From positions 15,578,655-15,642,654 of the forward strand of contig JADWOT020000008.1 in assembly GCA_036345935.2 (NCBI GenBank): 64,000 bases of DNA, read 5' to 3'. The stretch is from Taenia hydatigena (lineage: Eukaryota; Platyhelminthes; Cestoda; Cyclophyllidea; Taeniidae). The notes under the pieces are model-generated. The model worked only from the letters and a program-made list of their open reading frames with translations. It was not told where the DNA came from and searched no databases. How positions within the stretch are numbered: the stretch's first letter is position 1; every line of letters begins with the position of its first letter. Shown piece after piece: positions 45,801 to 58,131 of this stretch. The translations under genes were made by a program, and so were the position numbers.

Positions 45801-48800
45801 AGGCATCGTCTCTGTGGCACCACTCTGACATAGTGCCAGTCCACATATGCGCACCCGGACATCGAGACGCACTTGTGCCCACCCACACACCTCTGCACCG
45901 CGCGCAGGGGGCGGAGGAGGGATGAGCCAGCCAATGGCCGTGCAAGTGTGCCTGTGTGGTTATCACAAAATCGATGGGCCCAGCTGCATATGTGTTTGTG
46001 TACGTGTGTGTCTGTGCACAGCAGACTTGGCAGAGGCCAGTGGCACTTTTGACATGTGTACTGCTCATGGCCACCTCAATATTACCTACTCACCGGATCT
46101 GCCATGCATTCCAATCAGGCCCACCTCACCGCGTTCTCCAGGTGCACCTAGTCCTGGCTCACCCTGCTTGCCCTTGGGTCCGGGAGCACCATCGACACCT
46201 GCATTTGGCAGAGTAAAATTAGTGATAAATAACTATCTGAATGACCCACTTCCCATAAAGAGTTGGCAATGGATGGCCCCTCTGTAGAATTACTTCAAAA
46301 GTGGAAGTAGAAGATAACTGGTGGTAGAGAAGACAAAGGCAAAATTCGTAAAAAGGGCTAGTCACTTTGGGATACAGGCTACTAAGGCGCCTTATTGAAC
46401 GACGATTAGTCGAATCTGTATTCACCACAGCCAATCAGTTAGCAAATCAATTCTCCTTTGAGAAGGAAATTTACTAAACTGTAGGAAGGTACTTTTTCAA
46501 TCCAAAATCGCACTCTAAACCGTTATTGCTACGCCGAAATTTTCACAACTATAATTTAGACTTAGGAAATTTGAACAATCAAATTGCAGATAAAAATTTT
46601 GGTTGCTGTAGAATAATTATTGACTTTTCAAATATCATAACTAATTCTGTCATAGGCGAAGCCTAAAAAACTGCCGAAGTCTTTTTTTTTGAATCGATCA
46701 AAGTTAAGAAGTTACATTTTCTGTTTCCTTTATTTTTCACCAATCAGAGCTGACCTGGATCACCTGGCTGGCCTTTGGGCCCTCTAGGTCCCGGCGGACC
46801 GACAGTACCCTTTTCACCATTCAGAGCAGCAGGGCAAGTGATTACGGAGCGGCCCTTTGGACCTTGTGGACCGCGTTCACCTTTGGGTCCGCTTATGCCA
46901 AACTCACCGCGTTCACCAGCATCACCTTCTGGACCTCGCATTCCGTGCATACCTGCAATAGCCGTTCAAAATGCTAGGTAAGAATAACTTCACTCCTCTG
47001 ATACGGATAATTCAAAAGTGACTTCGAGTTTGGGCCAAACTCGAAACAACTGATTCAGTCGTTGATTTTAAAAAAGAACGTTAAAATTGTGTTCCCCGTC
47101 CTCTTCTGGCTTCACAAGCCCAAGCAATGCCCTCTTTCCGTCCCGTATCGTGTTGATGTCAGATTTAATGAGGACAAATAAAATCAGCGCTATTTTTTGG
47201 GGTGAATGAACACGAATGTGAAGGTTGACTGACCTTTATGCAGTGGTGGGTCTTAGGCTCAGCCCCACCACCGAGGTGGGTGGACGGCTTTGACCCCACA
47301 CATCAGCCTTTTTCTCCCCACTCAGCCAGCCTAAACGCCGCAGTAACTACTGCGCGGTCAGATGCGTGCATCATTAACCAATGCCTCGGTTCTCCCTCTC
47401 CAGTGGTGCCATCGTGAAAAGCCCATTCAAGTTCACGGTCTCCCAAGCTATATAGAGAATGTTTAAAGTGACACACATACTTGCATGAGTAACTATAAGA
47501 TATTGGGTCATTGTCTTCTTTGTCCGCCCATCAAGGCAGAAAAAGCGAAGCGCAAAACCAGTGATTTCAGTCAGGACGGTAACGCTTCGCCTTTAACGAA
47601 AAGGTCGATCCAATGTTTCGACTGTCAACATCTCCCTCATGCATGATTGACGTCAGTTCATAAGGTTAAGAGGCAAAACAATGGTGATGACGTAGTGGCA
47701 GATGCAGTCAGACCTGTGTAGCACTATAGGAATGGAGTTCTATTTTTTGAACCGCACCAATCGTGTGTGCGAAAAAAGAAAGGAAGGGGGAGAGGAGAAA
47801 TACCAACCCTCAATAAATGGTAGAAAAAGAGGCTAACGTGTAAATAGACTGAATTCTTCATTCTTCTGGTATCCAAGGCGGATCATTCATGGAATCCGAC
47901 AATTGGATAGTTCCATTTTGACAGGCGATTTCAAACTAATCTCTGAATGACAATGACCGCGTAGCTACCTGACCTTTCTGTGCTTCCTTCCTCCCTCTCC
48001 CCACCAGTGCGACATAAAGCCCGAACCATGATGCCCCATTGCCAACCTTCCAGTTTTTCTAAGTGTTAAGAAGAAAACCGCCTTCAGGGGCAACACGAAT
48101 GTGACGAAATAGATCATAATTTTGCACAAATCGCAAAGGAATGTCAACTCAACACTGATCAGTACTAAATCAAAGGGATTAACAGGACACGGTAACACTT
48201 AGACCCACCTTGAGGACCGGGGTCACCAGGTTCACCCTCGTCTCCATCTTCACCACTTTCGCCAGGCTCTCCGAATGGTCCCGACTCTCCCGGCGCTCCG
48301 GATTGACCCATTCGCCCTATATTCGATGAGTTAGGAAGGTAATTGGATTCACCGAAATGGGGATTAATTCTATTGGCTACTTTCCCAGCGTCTCTACTAA
48401 TTTAGAGCACTGGTTTAGAGTGGGGTCCTTAACTTTCCCTAATTGATTAATACATTTGGCGTTTGATAACTCACCTCCTTCACCTTGGTCGCCTGGTTCA
48501 CCCTCAGGGCCCATTTCGCCCTTCTTACCAGGCGGTCCCTGGGGTCCAGGTTGGCCCTTGACATTGACAAAGTCTCCACCAGGCTGACCCTCATCACCCT
48601 GGTCACCTTGTTCCCCCATTGGCCCATCATCACCCTCCTCTCCAACTGGCCCTTTCGAGCCCTGCACTCCAAATGGGCCATCTTCGCCCAACTCACCTGG
48701 CTGACCTCTATCACCCTAGAAATCAATTAACAGAAGATACGGGAAGAGAAGAATTTGGCCATGACAATGAAGAAAAAAGACTGAAGCAACTAACCTGTTC

Positions 48801-51800
48801 ACCAGAAGGACCCACTTCACCTTCATCACCGACTTCACCGTCTATCGGTTCTTCACCATCAGGACCCGGATCGCCGTGTTCACCAGGCTCGCCTTGTTCA
48901 CCAGGTGGTCCTTCCGAACCAATCGCATCCTTGCCGGGCTCTCCTTCTTTGCCCGGTTCACCTTCGGGTCCCTGATCACCCATTTCACCCTTTAGACCAG
49001 GTTCCCCATCCTCACCAGGAGATCCTTTTGGGCAGGCCGCAGCTTTGCCTGGAGGTCCCCGTGGACCCTTTGGACCGTAAGGCCCGGGTTCCCCAGGGTC
49101 GCCTAGCCAAAATGCCACCTGTCAATCTCTCCGAAATTCAGTAAAGACAATGTAATTCTAACGCACCCTTCTCTTTTCCGGGTTCTCCCTCTTCACCAGG
49201 ATCTCCTTGTGGGCCAGCAGAACCCTGGGGGCCCAGGGGACCCCGTTCACCAATTGGACCTTCTAGACCCTCTGGTCCTTCTTCACCAATCTCTCCCGGA
49301 TCACCTTTCTCTCCAGGAGGCCCTTGAACACCCTGTTCGCCCTCTTCCATACTGTCTGGGCCGATTTCACCTGTCAGTCCCTGTTCACCTGGTGGGCCTA
49401 CATCACCGGGATCACCAGCTTCACCGGGTTCTGGTTGCGGTCCCTCGTAATCAGGCATTCCTGCGATATCACAGAAGCCCTGGTCTCCTGTGGGACCTTT
49501 ATAGCCTTGAGGCCCTTGTTCACCCTGCGGACCCACTTCACCTGGTTCACCAGGCTCACCAGGTGTGCTGGGTTCCCCGGGCACTCCCTTCTCACCTGGA
49601 GGTCCACGTTCTCCCTCTTTTCCTTCTGGACCAGGGACACCAGGTTCACCTATAGTAGGAGAGGAGGGTTCTCTAGAGTAATCGATCAAGAAGTCTTTGT
49701 CACTTGAAACTAAGTAAGTATAATAAATTACCTCTTGGTCCATCTTGTCCCTTTTCCCCCTCTTTTCCATCTGGACCAGGATCACCATCTTCTCCAGGCT
49801 TACCAGGCTCGCCAGGACCTCCACGAGAGCCGGGGTCACCACGCTCTCCAGGTTCGCCTAAAATCAGATCGATTAAGGAATTACTTCACTCGTTGACACA
49901 AATGAGACCATCAACCAAGGCTACCATCCTCCTACCCTTAGGACCCCGAATCCCAGTTTCACCGGCATCTCCAGGTTCACCCTCCGGTTCTTCTCCACGA
50001 GGTCCTGCTCTGCTCGTAGGACCAGGGGGTCCTTGTGGACCTCTGGGTCCTCTATCACCAATAGGTCCTGCAGGGCCAGGGGGACCCCTATCACCACGCT
50101 CACCGAGCTCGCCATTGCGGCCAAAGCCACCTTTCTCTCCTGGGGGTCCACGAGGACCTTCAGGGCCTGCCTCACCTTGGTCTCCCTTTTCACCCTTTGC
50201 ACCGAGCAAATCTAGCCAGAAATTTGAAGAAAATGTCTCTAAAAATCCATTAAAATTCCTTGTGTGGAAATCTTTTAATGGCTAATTCCAAGGCTTTAAT
50301 CAACATCGGTTGACTGCTAATCACTAGTGCTTAGAGGAATCCTGTTCATGTGCTGATGACCATAACTGATGCCCTTTAGAGATATGCTGGACATCTAAAA
50401 GCACTTTGACATAATGGCCTAGACGCGAGTATCCTCACTACTACTTGGTAGTTAAAAGATTGCAATCCCTCACCAAGAGTATTCTGCGCTAGTTTACTGT
50501 CAACAGCAGAGACACAAGTGCCCAGGCTTCCATCAACACCCTTGATGCCTGGCGGACCAGGCGGCCCATCATCTCCAGGCTCTCCGGGCGCTCCAACAGC
50601 GTGTTCCAAATCCTCTCCAGGCTCTCCCCGTTCTCCTTTCTCTCCGGGAGGTCCGTTATCTCCTCTGGGACCCTGTCTCCCTCTCTCGCCCTGAAGAAAT
50701 ACGAGAATTTATGGAGGAGTTTCCTCCACAACTGCTTAACTCATTTTTACTCGACAGCAACACACCTTTCGACCGGGCAGACCAGCAGAACCTTCGTCGC
50801 CTTCTTCGCCTTGAGGTCCACGGTTACCAGCTTCACCTTGAGGACCCTCAGAACCCTCTTCACCTGGATCGCCTGGTTCGACCTTCTCTGGAACTCCTTC
50901 CACCAGGAATGGATCACCTGGTTCACCAGCCTCACCCGTATAGCCCTGCTCACCTTTGGGTCCCTAAAACGAAAGCGTATACTCCTTAATGAATCCATAC
51001 AAGATTTGAAAGATCATCCTTTCCACTAACTTATGCTAACCTTATCGCCATCAGGGCCTTGAAGACCAACAGGACCAACTGGACCATTGGGACCTCTGGG
51101 TCCATCTATTCCAGGTCGTCCATCTTCCCCTGGAAGTCCGTCCTCACCTGGTTCGCCTACTTCACCTTCTGGACCTGGTGGACCATCTTCACAGCGTGGA
51201 CAGTTGATTGGATTGAATGGTTCACCTTGCGCGGAAAAAAACGGATTACTTCATGAGGTTATGGTATCAGAGAGAACATGTCTTGACTTTTCCATTTCAT
51301 CCCTCAGTGGGGGCTTGCCACCTCGGAAATGTCGGTGAGGGAATAGTGAAGCTCCGTAAAATATCCGCCAAAGTCGTATAAATATTTATTCTTTCTGTCT
51401 ACCGTCTACCTATGGTTGACCTAATTTGTGGACTTACCTTTCTCTCCAGCCTCGCCAATATCACCATCTTGTCCAGGTTTTCCTTCTTCTCCGGGTTCAC
51501 CGGGTTCACCACGGGGTCCATCAGGGCCAACTCTTCCGGGAGGGCCTTTGTCGCCAATATCACCGGGTTCGCCTATGTCGCCTGCATTAAGAAAGAAAGA
51601 AAGGGAACAAAATTTAACTTTCAGATTGTACCGGCGAAACGCTGGAAGAAGGAAGGAAAGAGAACCTTTTGAGCGTGATTACCTGGAGGTCCTTCTTGAC
51701 CTTGGATTCCCATTTCACCAGGGAAACCCGGTTGTCCAAAACTGTCGATTCCATTTATTCCAGGTGCTCCAGGAGCACCGGGTTCACCCTCTCGACCCGG

Positions 51801-54800
51801 TAGACCGTCCATGCCGTCCTTTCCTAAAATCCGAGTAAATATTTCGAGCTTCTCTTCAACCCTCTAAAACGCGAACTCCTTGTTGCTTAACATATAAAAC
51901 TATTCACCTAATCTGGCGGAAGCCTGTATTAATACACATGCATAAGAAAGTGAAGGGGATCATCGAGGTACCATCCTATCCGCCCGATTGACAATTTTGG
52001 CGTTTCGAAGAGTTCCTTATAAATGAATCACTTCAGATGAACATGGCTTGGGTCGTTAGTCCAGAACAGTTACAATGGTCCTCCTAAGGAATTACCAAGC
52101 GAAGCTCGTATGGATCCGCTAAACGTGCCCATTTATCGGGGGATGCGGGGGGGAAGGAAGGGGAAGTACCGCTACTTCTGTTAAAGGCATGAAATTCTCA
52201 CTGATTAACTGCAAAACAGAAAATAAAGTGGCCGCAGCAGATGTGTGGGGTTAGATGAACTTCAGCGAACACTAAACGACTAGGTTGAATTGAAGGCGGG
52301 TTATGACCAACCCGAAAAGATGACATTAGAACATTAAACACCCAATAGTTCTGAGGCCTCACCTGGTTCACCAGTTTCACCCTTCTCGCCTTGAGGTCCA
52401 GGAGCACAGGCTTCACCCATTCCCCCATCAGGACCCTTGTCACCTTGATCTCCAGGCTGACCCTTGGGTCCTTTGGGACCTCGTGTTCCAGTGATACCAC
52501 GAATACCCTTTGGACCCTCGAAACCACTTTGACCTTTCTCACCTTTTGGTGTGGAGGTGATCACACATTCCCAGATCTGCATACAGTAACAGCACCTGCA
52601 TTAGTGACCATGGCCACCTTATCAGCTCCTTCTCCAAAAAATTTTTTTTTGAAACGATCAAACGCACTCGGTCCTCGCCTGGTGGTCCAGTTATACCTCG
52701 AGACCCGTCTCTGCCAGGGATTCCACGTTCACCGGGAGCTCCCTTTGGTCCCGGAATGCCCTGAGGACCATCCAATCCCGGATCTCCCTAAACTTACCCA
52801 AAAATCTCAGTGTTTTATTCCAGGAATTAAGAGAACCTACACCATTATTCTGCAAGAAGCTCTCACCAATTCGCCGTGTCCGCCCTCTTCACCTGGTTCA
52901 CCAGGTTCGCCCTAAAAGTACCCACAAAGTATGAAAGAAGTGTAGCTGGCTGTAGAGAGAAGAACGTGTACAGTTCAATAAATACCACTTCTCCAGGGTC
53001 GCCCCTTTGTCCCTGTTCTCCTGATTCACCGGGATCACCTGGAAATCCTGTCAACCCGACTTCCCCCTTGGCCCCAGGTTCACCAGGCTGGCCCGGTTCT
53101 CCCTAAGGTGGTGCCAAAAAAGCATTATTAAATTCTTTAACAAATCTCACAAATCGCCTGACCCGCACAAAATGCTATCTGCATTTTTGAACCAGTAGGA
53201 AATTTTTTTCAGGTTGATTCAAATAGCACACAAAAATTTGGCATAGGAGGCAAAATTTTGCCAGTTCCTCCTCAGCACTAAATAAGATGTCCAAAAGTTT
53301 GTGAAGAATGTCTAGACGCTACCGTTGGCTTCAAGAAGACGCAGATAACCTCATGTTTATTTCCAAATGTCAGAAGCCACTTTTTTCTGCTACCACAAGG
53401 GGCTACCTTGGTGTAGAAAGAGTCCAACACTTTTTTGTCTCCCCCTGTCTAACATGTCAAGCTCCTGTTAATTTATTCAGGGGTATTTCCAGGTAAAGTG
53501 GACTTTGAAAAAACCCCAAATGATGGGAGCAAACCAATGAGCAGCGAGTGCATGATTAGAATTTTACCTACTTAATGCAGCCTATTTTGACAGGAAAGGC
53601 AAGGAATTTAGATGAGAAATAGAGAATGTAAACAGGATTTAAAGGGGCACCCTTTTAAGGATACGAGAATAAGAAAAGGGGCGATTTATTGCCGCCTAGA
53701 TTATTTCACCCTCCTCTTGGATAATTTTAATTTAGGTGACTCATTAATGAGGCATTTACTGGTTCACCAGGAAGGCCACGTTCTCCAATACCGATGATCT
53801 CCTCGAATTTCACGTCGTAGTCACAGGGGATGCCATCTTTACCTCGAGGACCTCTTTCACCCTTGTCTCCACGAATGAGGTTAATGAAAATGTAGGTGCC
53901 ATCTGGACCGGGTGGACCTTGTTCACCTGGCAGACCTTTTGTACCCTAAAAAGATAAAATAAACATCTCAGGATCCCCTTTTACCTTCACCGTCTGATCA
54001 GGCGGTTTAGATTCTCTGGGTAAATAAAAACTTGATTCCAGAGGAAGCGTATGACTATTCTCAGTGAAGTGAGAACCCGCCTGTATCCAATCCGGCAACT
54101 CTGTCGTTAGGGTTCGTTTTGCTCAAGATAATATTGACTCTTGGCATTACTGACTTCCTAATATTTTTTATTCTACTGACATACGACTTGCTTTGGCTGC
54201 TTGTTAATAGATCGTTGTAAATTTGATTTCTTTTCTCAAAATCTTAGGATCGTCTTCTTTACCTCACCACCGATAACGAAAAGTTGTCGATTGCCTTACC
54301 AATTGTTTGGACCCTGGTGAGGTACGAATCCTCTTACTCCAAATAATATTAGCATGCGACACACTCGATGGCCCAGAACTTAATTGCCTGTTTTTTGGAA
54401 GATTTAAAGCGATTTAATTTCCCTTTGTTAATGTTGAGGATTGTGCTCTTTATATCATTCCTATTACCTCAGCAATTAGTCGGCTACTTTGCTGACCAAT
54501 CATTGGAGCCTTAAAAGTATCAACGAATCATCTTGACAACGTACAGTCTTTCTTTATCCAAGTTTACTTGACACATTTGATATTCAGAAATCCCATTAAT
54601 CATTTCTTATAGGATTCCCTCCAATTAAGGTGCGCTTTTCCCAAACTTGAGCACTGCGCTTTTTATCTCACTCCTATTGGCTCACCCATTGGTTGATCGC
54701 TTTACTAACCAATCACCTTTTCGCCAGCAAAACAGAGTCCCGTAAAAATTGGGTTTTGATCACTTTAGTCAGCATTTTCAAGAGTTGGCGGGGAATGGGT

Positions 54801-57800
54801 AAATTATTCGATAAAGTGTTTATCTGTGGGTATTAATTAATCCCCAACGCATTCTCAATTAAAATAAATTAATGAATATACCTTCTCTCCTTCTGGACCG
54901 CGAGGGCCAGGTAATCCCTCCTCTCCTTCTTCGCCTTGTTCACCCTAAACCGGGAAAAAGGTAATAAAATTGCCTCATCTCAAAATACTGCCGAATCGAG
55001 GAAATTCACCACAGCAAACTTACCTGTTCACCTTGTTCTCCGGTGTCGCCCGCCTCACCCTGGATGGACCAGGAGAAAGGAAAAGTGATAAACTTAACAT
55101 CAGCAAGTTAATTTTCGTTATCAAGAAGCATTTGGTTAAATTTAGTTAAACTGCTGCAGACAACAAATGCCCAATGAAGGGATGTCTTGTTTAAATTTTT
55201 GCCACGTCATTGTTCTGTCGCGGCGAGCATGATTCATGCAGCACTGGCATATGTTAGTTATCAGGGATTGAGGGCATGCATTGACCCCGTGACTCATTGG
55301 GTTAAAAAATGGAAAACAAAAATGCTTCGTTTAAAGACCTACATCTTCACCCGGTGGACCTCCATCCGTTGAACATGTTGGTCCCTTTTCTCCAGGCTCA
55401 CCGGGCTCCCCAGGCGGTCCGTCTGTCCCGTTTCTTCCAGGTAGTCCCTCAGGACCAGGGATACCCTAGATTAGTCGGTTTTCGAATTCGCAGAGCACTA
55501 TTACCCTCGGACCTTCACAACCCGTTTCACCTCTGGCACCTTTTATACCTCTCACACCGTCGTTCCCCTAGATGGATAGACAATTTTGTTGGTGAAATGG
55601 AGGACTCACCGTCAATCCAATGGTTCCAGCTAGGCCTTGAGGACCTTGTGGGCCCTAAATGTAAAAAAAATTAGTGAGGTCAATGTGAAATAGTCAACTC
55701 ACTTCTTCGCCCTTTTCACCGTCCGGACCGGGTAATCCGAGAGGGCCACGATCACCCCTAGAACCCCAAAATCCTGGGGCCCCTTGTGATCCAGGCGGGC
55801 CCGGTTCTCCGGGTGGACCTCTAGGTCCTCTCGGACCCTAAAATGGACCAAAAAGGGAACAAGAACTGGTCCCACATTTAAAGTTTGATAACAGCTAGCC
55901 TCATTCTTTGATGTGGATGATGAAAGTGGAAACATTCTCTGATGCAATGCATATTAATACCTCTCGGTTACTTTGTACAGATACGGTAAATTAGCTTCGA
56001 ATAAACAAACTCCCCAATGTCAGAAATGACTAGAAAAATAAACACTTCCCCAGGGTTCCCTTTCCTATCAGAAGTGCCATGATGGATGTCAGTGTGCAGA
56101 TCGTTTGATGTTGCCTTCGGGTTGACCGCTGATGCTACTGAATCTGTGCTAGTTAAGTTCAGAAGGGGGGCAGAAAGGTGAGGGAAAAACGCTCCATGGA
56201 CAAGGTAAACCGATCTGGCATGCCAATACAGTGTAAAATATAAACACCAGTTGTTGTTAGAGTCATTTCAAAGCCCCACTTTTGTCCAATTGGCGGCGAG
56301 CGCACGGCATCTCCGCGCCGGCTACGAAGTGTGCCTGGTTTTACCTCGGGTAATTCATCTTTATTCTTAGGCATGACATTACCAAGGCTCTAACTCCCTC
56401 AGGATTAAGGGCAACAGAGAAGATAATTTTGTTTACATTCAAAAATCAAATAATCCCAAGATGAATGGTTCCGCATATATCTGCTTCCCTCCCCTAGCTT
56501 GCCTCCAATAACTCATGTGAAATTCATTTATCTCAGATGACGATTGTGGGAGACAAATTAAGAAGATCTTTCAGGTGATTAATTTTTTTTTCGAAAAGGA
56601 TAAAAGATAACTGGCCTAAACGAACTCACCATCTCGCCTTTAATGCCTCGACAACTGCAGACTTCGGGGGTGCAGAGTTCATCACATCGTGTATCGTTTC
56701 TTTCCTACAAATTATTTATTATTCCTTTAAAAAAGATTGAACTGAAAAAGTACCTCCAAATCTCACCTAAATAAAGGTGGGAAGTTACGTACTGTCAAGG
56801 GTTTAGCATTTAAGCAGCCTGACCTTTAAACGGATTCATCCACCTCGTTCGTCTCTGTCGGCCGAATTGACTACTACTTGGCACAGCTGCATGGAAACTA
56901 AGTAACTTTCTAAATCAACTATTCAGAAATTTAACGAACTCCTTTTGGGTGATTTGACTGGTTCATGGGTTGACTCTTCTCTCTTGCTCTGCTGGGTGCA
57001 CAACTGATCTATCTTAAAAAAATATTTTGGTCCCAGTCTCTCTTCCTGTGTTTCACATTTACCGTTTGCGATTTCATCCCACTTAAATCGTAAAAATTGG
57101 GTGAGTGTGAGTTGTGTTACACAGTAGCACAGTGTAGAACAGTAAAACTATGGAAAAGTGTGAAATTTGATTCCATTTTTTAGCTTCGAAACATCAATCT
57201 TTTGAAATGCATTCCGAAAGAATTTATCTTATTTTGTCATTTGGAGATTAACAGTACCACGCTTATACTGTGTTTTTTAAATAAGCAACGCCTTTTTAAA
57301 GAAATTTAAGGGTGATCTTACAGCAAACGCAGCAGCGAGTAGGAGAGTCACCAGTATGAGCACTGACAAGTGGAGGCTAAAACGCGGGATAGAATAGAAC
57401 GAGTGACAAATAGGACTGGTCCAACAAAGCGGGAGAAAAAAAAATGTACGTACGTAGATGTGTGTGTGTGTGTGTGTGACCTGCCATGCTGGCGTACGCA
57501 AAAAGAGTTAGATGGATAGACAAATAGGTAGGTAGGTGGGTGTGCGGGCAGGCAGGTGGTTAGGAAGGCGTGTAGGTGGACTGGGGTCTATGTCAAAAAG
57601 CTGGTGCTTTTGGAACTTATTCCTGCGTCACCACACACACACACACACACGGGCATGCTTCTTCAAAGTGCAAATCACATATAAACCCGCATATGGTGGA
57701 AAGGAAAGAGGAGAATACGCGACCAAACTTCTCATTACTACACAATAGGATGAAGTACACTTAAAAGGAGACCATTACAAGAGAGGAGGCTTGAAGGCAA

Positions 57801-57828
57801 AGTGTAGTACTTACCCATACATACTCAT
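42044..57828 (-). CDS. COL4A: Collagen type IV alpha chain, chain B
   Basis: About 29 exons on the minus strand. Exon 1 is 57815-57828 (MSMY plus two bases), exon 2 is 57322-57376 (hydrophobic core [18 protein letters not shown]). Exon 3, near 56629-56704, holds the 7S-like [14 protein letters not shown]. Helix exons lie near 55700-55839, 55609-55656, 55504-55569, 55343-55466, 55022-55060, 54880-54946, 53756-53945, 52988-53103, 52865-52913, 52666-52792, 52361-52576, 51682-51823, 51436-51582, 51040-51227, 50765-50965, 50471-50692, 49933-50212, 49732-49860, 49166-49651, 48795-49105, 48474-48716, 48210-48315, 46747-46952 and 46084-46199. The 3' exons are 42387-43409 and 42044-42313. Exon 1 was chosen because its two spare bases complete a Gly codon in exon 2 and give a complete signal peptide. 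The helix is strikingly acidic. The chain is secreted and would pair with chain A. The motif [10 protein letters not shown] carries an RGD. Internal exon edges are approximate. Confidence 0.94.
43410..46083 (-). other. Long intron of collagen chain B
   Basis: A 2.7-kb intron between the last helix/NC1 exon and the preceding Gly-X-Y exon. It is AT-rich through 43800-45500. A GT/CA-rich patch lies near 45980-46020. The minus-strand frame at 45646-46074 is open for 142 codons but has no recognised family and overlaps the repeat, so it is not called. No mobile element was recognised. Confidence 0.5.
46953..48209 (-). other. Intron of collagen chain B
   Basis: A 1.3-kb intron. A small imperfect palindrome (CCCCACCACCGAGGTGGGTGG) lies near 47262. 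Nothing else was recognised. Confidence 0.4.
57459..57478. repeat. (TG)n microsatellite
   Basis: About ten uninterrupted TG units on the plus strand, in intron 1 of collagen chain B. Confidence 0.95.
57632..57650. repeat. (CA)n microsatellite
   Basis: About nine CA units on the plus strand, opposite in strand sense to the TG tract 150 bp away; also in intron 1 of collagen chain B. Confidence 0.95.
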
Positions 57829-57888
57829 GGTGCTAATCCCTACACAGATTGGTGTTAAGAGCAGTTTCTCCTACCACCACAGCGCCGT

Positions 57889-57935
57889 CGGCAGCAGAAG
57901 CAGCAGCAGATGTGGCAGTAACAGCAGCACAAGTT
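57889..57935. repeat. Imperfect CAG-rich repeat
   Basis: Runs of GCAGCAG and AGCAGCAGCAG interrupted by other triplets, about 60-110 bp upstream of the collagen chain B start codon. Confidence 0.6.
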
Positions 57936-58058
57936 GTAGATGTGCACACAGAAGTTGGATGTATGTGTGTGTGTGCCCATTCGCATGTCTCTCACACTTC
58001 CATTTCCTTTTCCCACTCGCCCCTCTCCCATTGTGTGCGTGTGTATGTGCGCGTAGAT

Positions 58059-58131
58059 GTGTGTGTGTGTGTGTGTGTGCCAGAAATGGGTTCAGGAGAG
58101 GGTGGAGCGTGTGTGTGTGTGTGTGTGTGTG
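58059..58131. repeat. Two (GT)n tracts
   Basis: Two TG/GT tracts of about 10 units each (58059-58079 and 58109-58131), separated by 30 bp of unique sequence. They lie about 230-300 bp upstream of the collagen chain B start. Confidence 0.95.

Noticed and set aside
45646..46074. 142-codon minus-strand frame in a collagen B intron
   Set aside because: Overlaps a GT/CA-rich patch and the overlapping frame is equally open; no family match.
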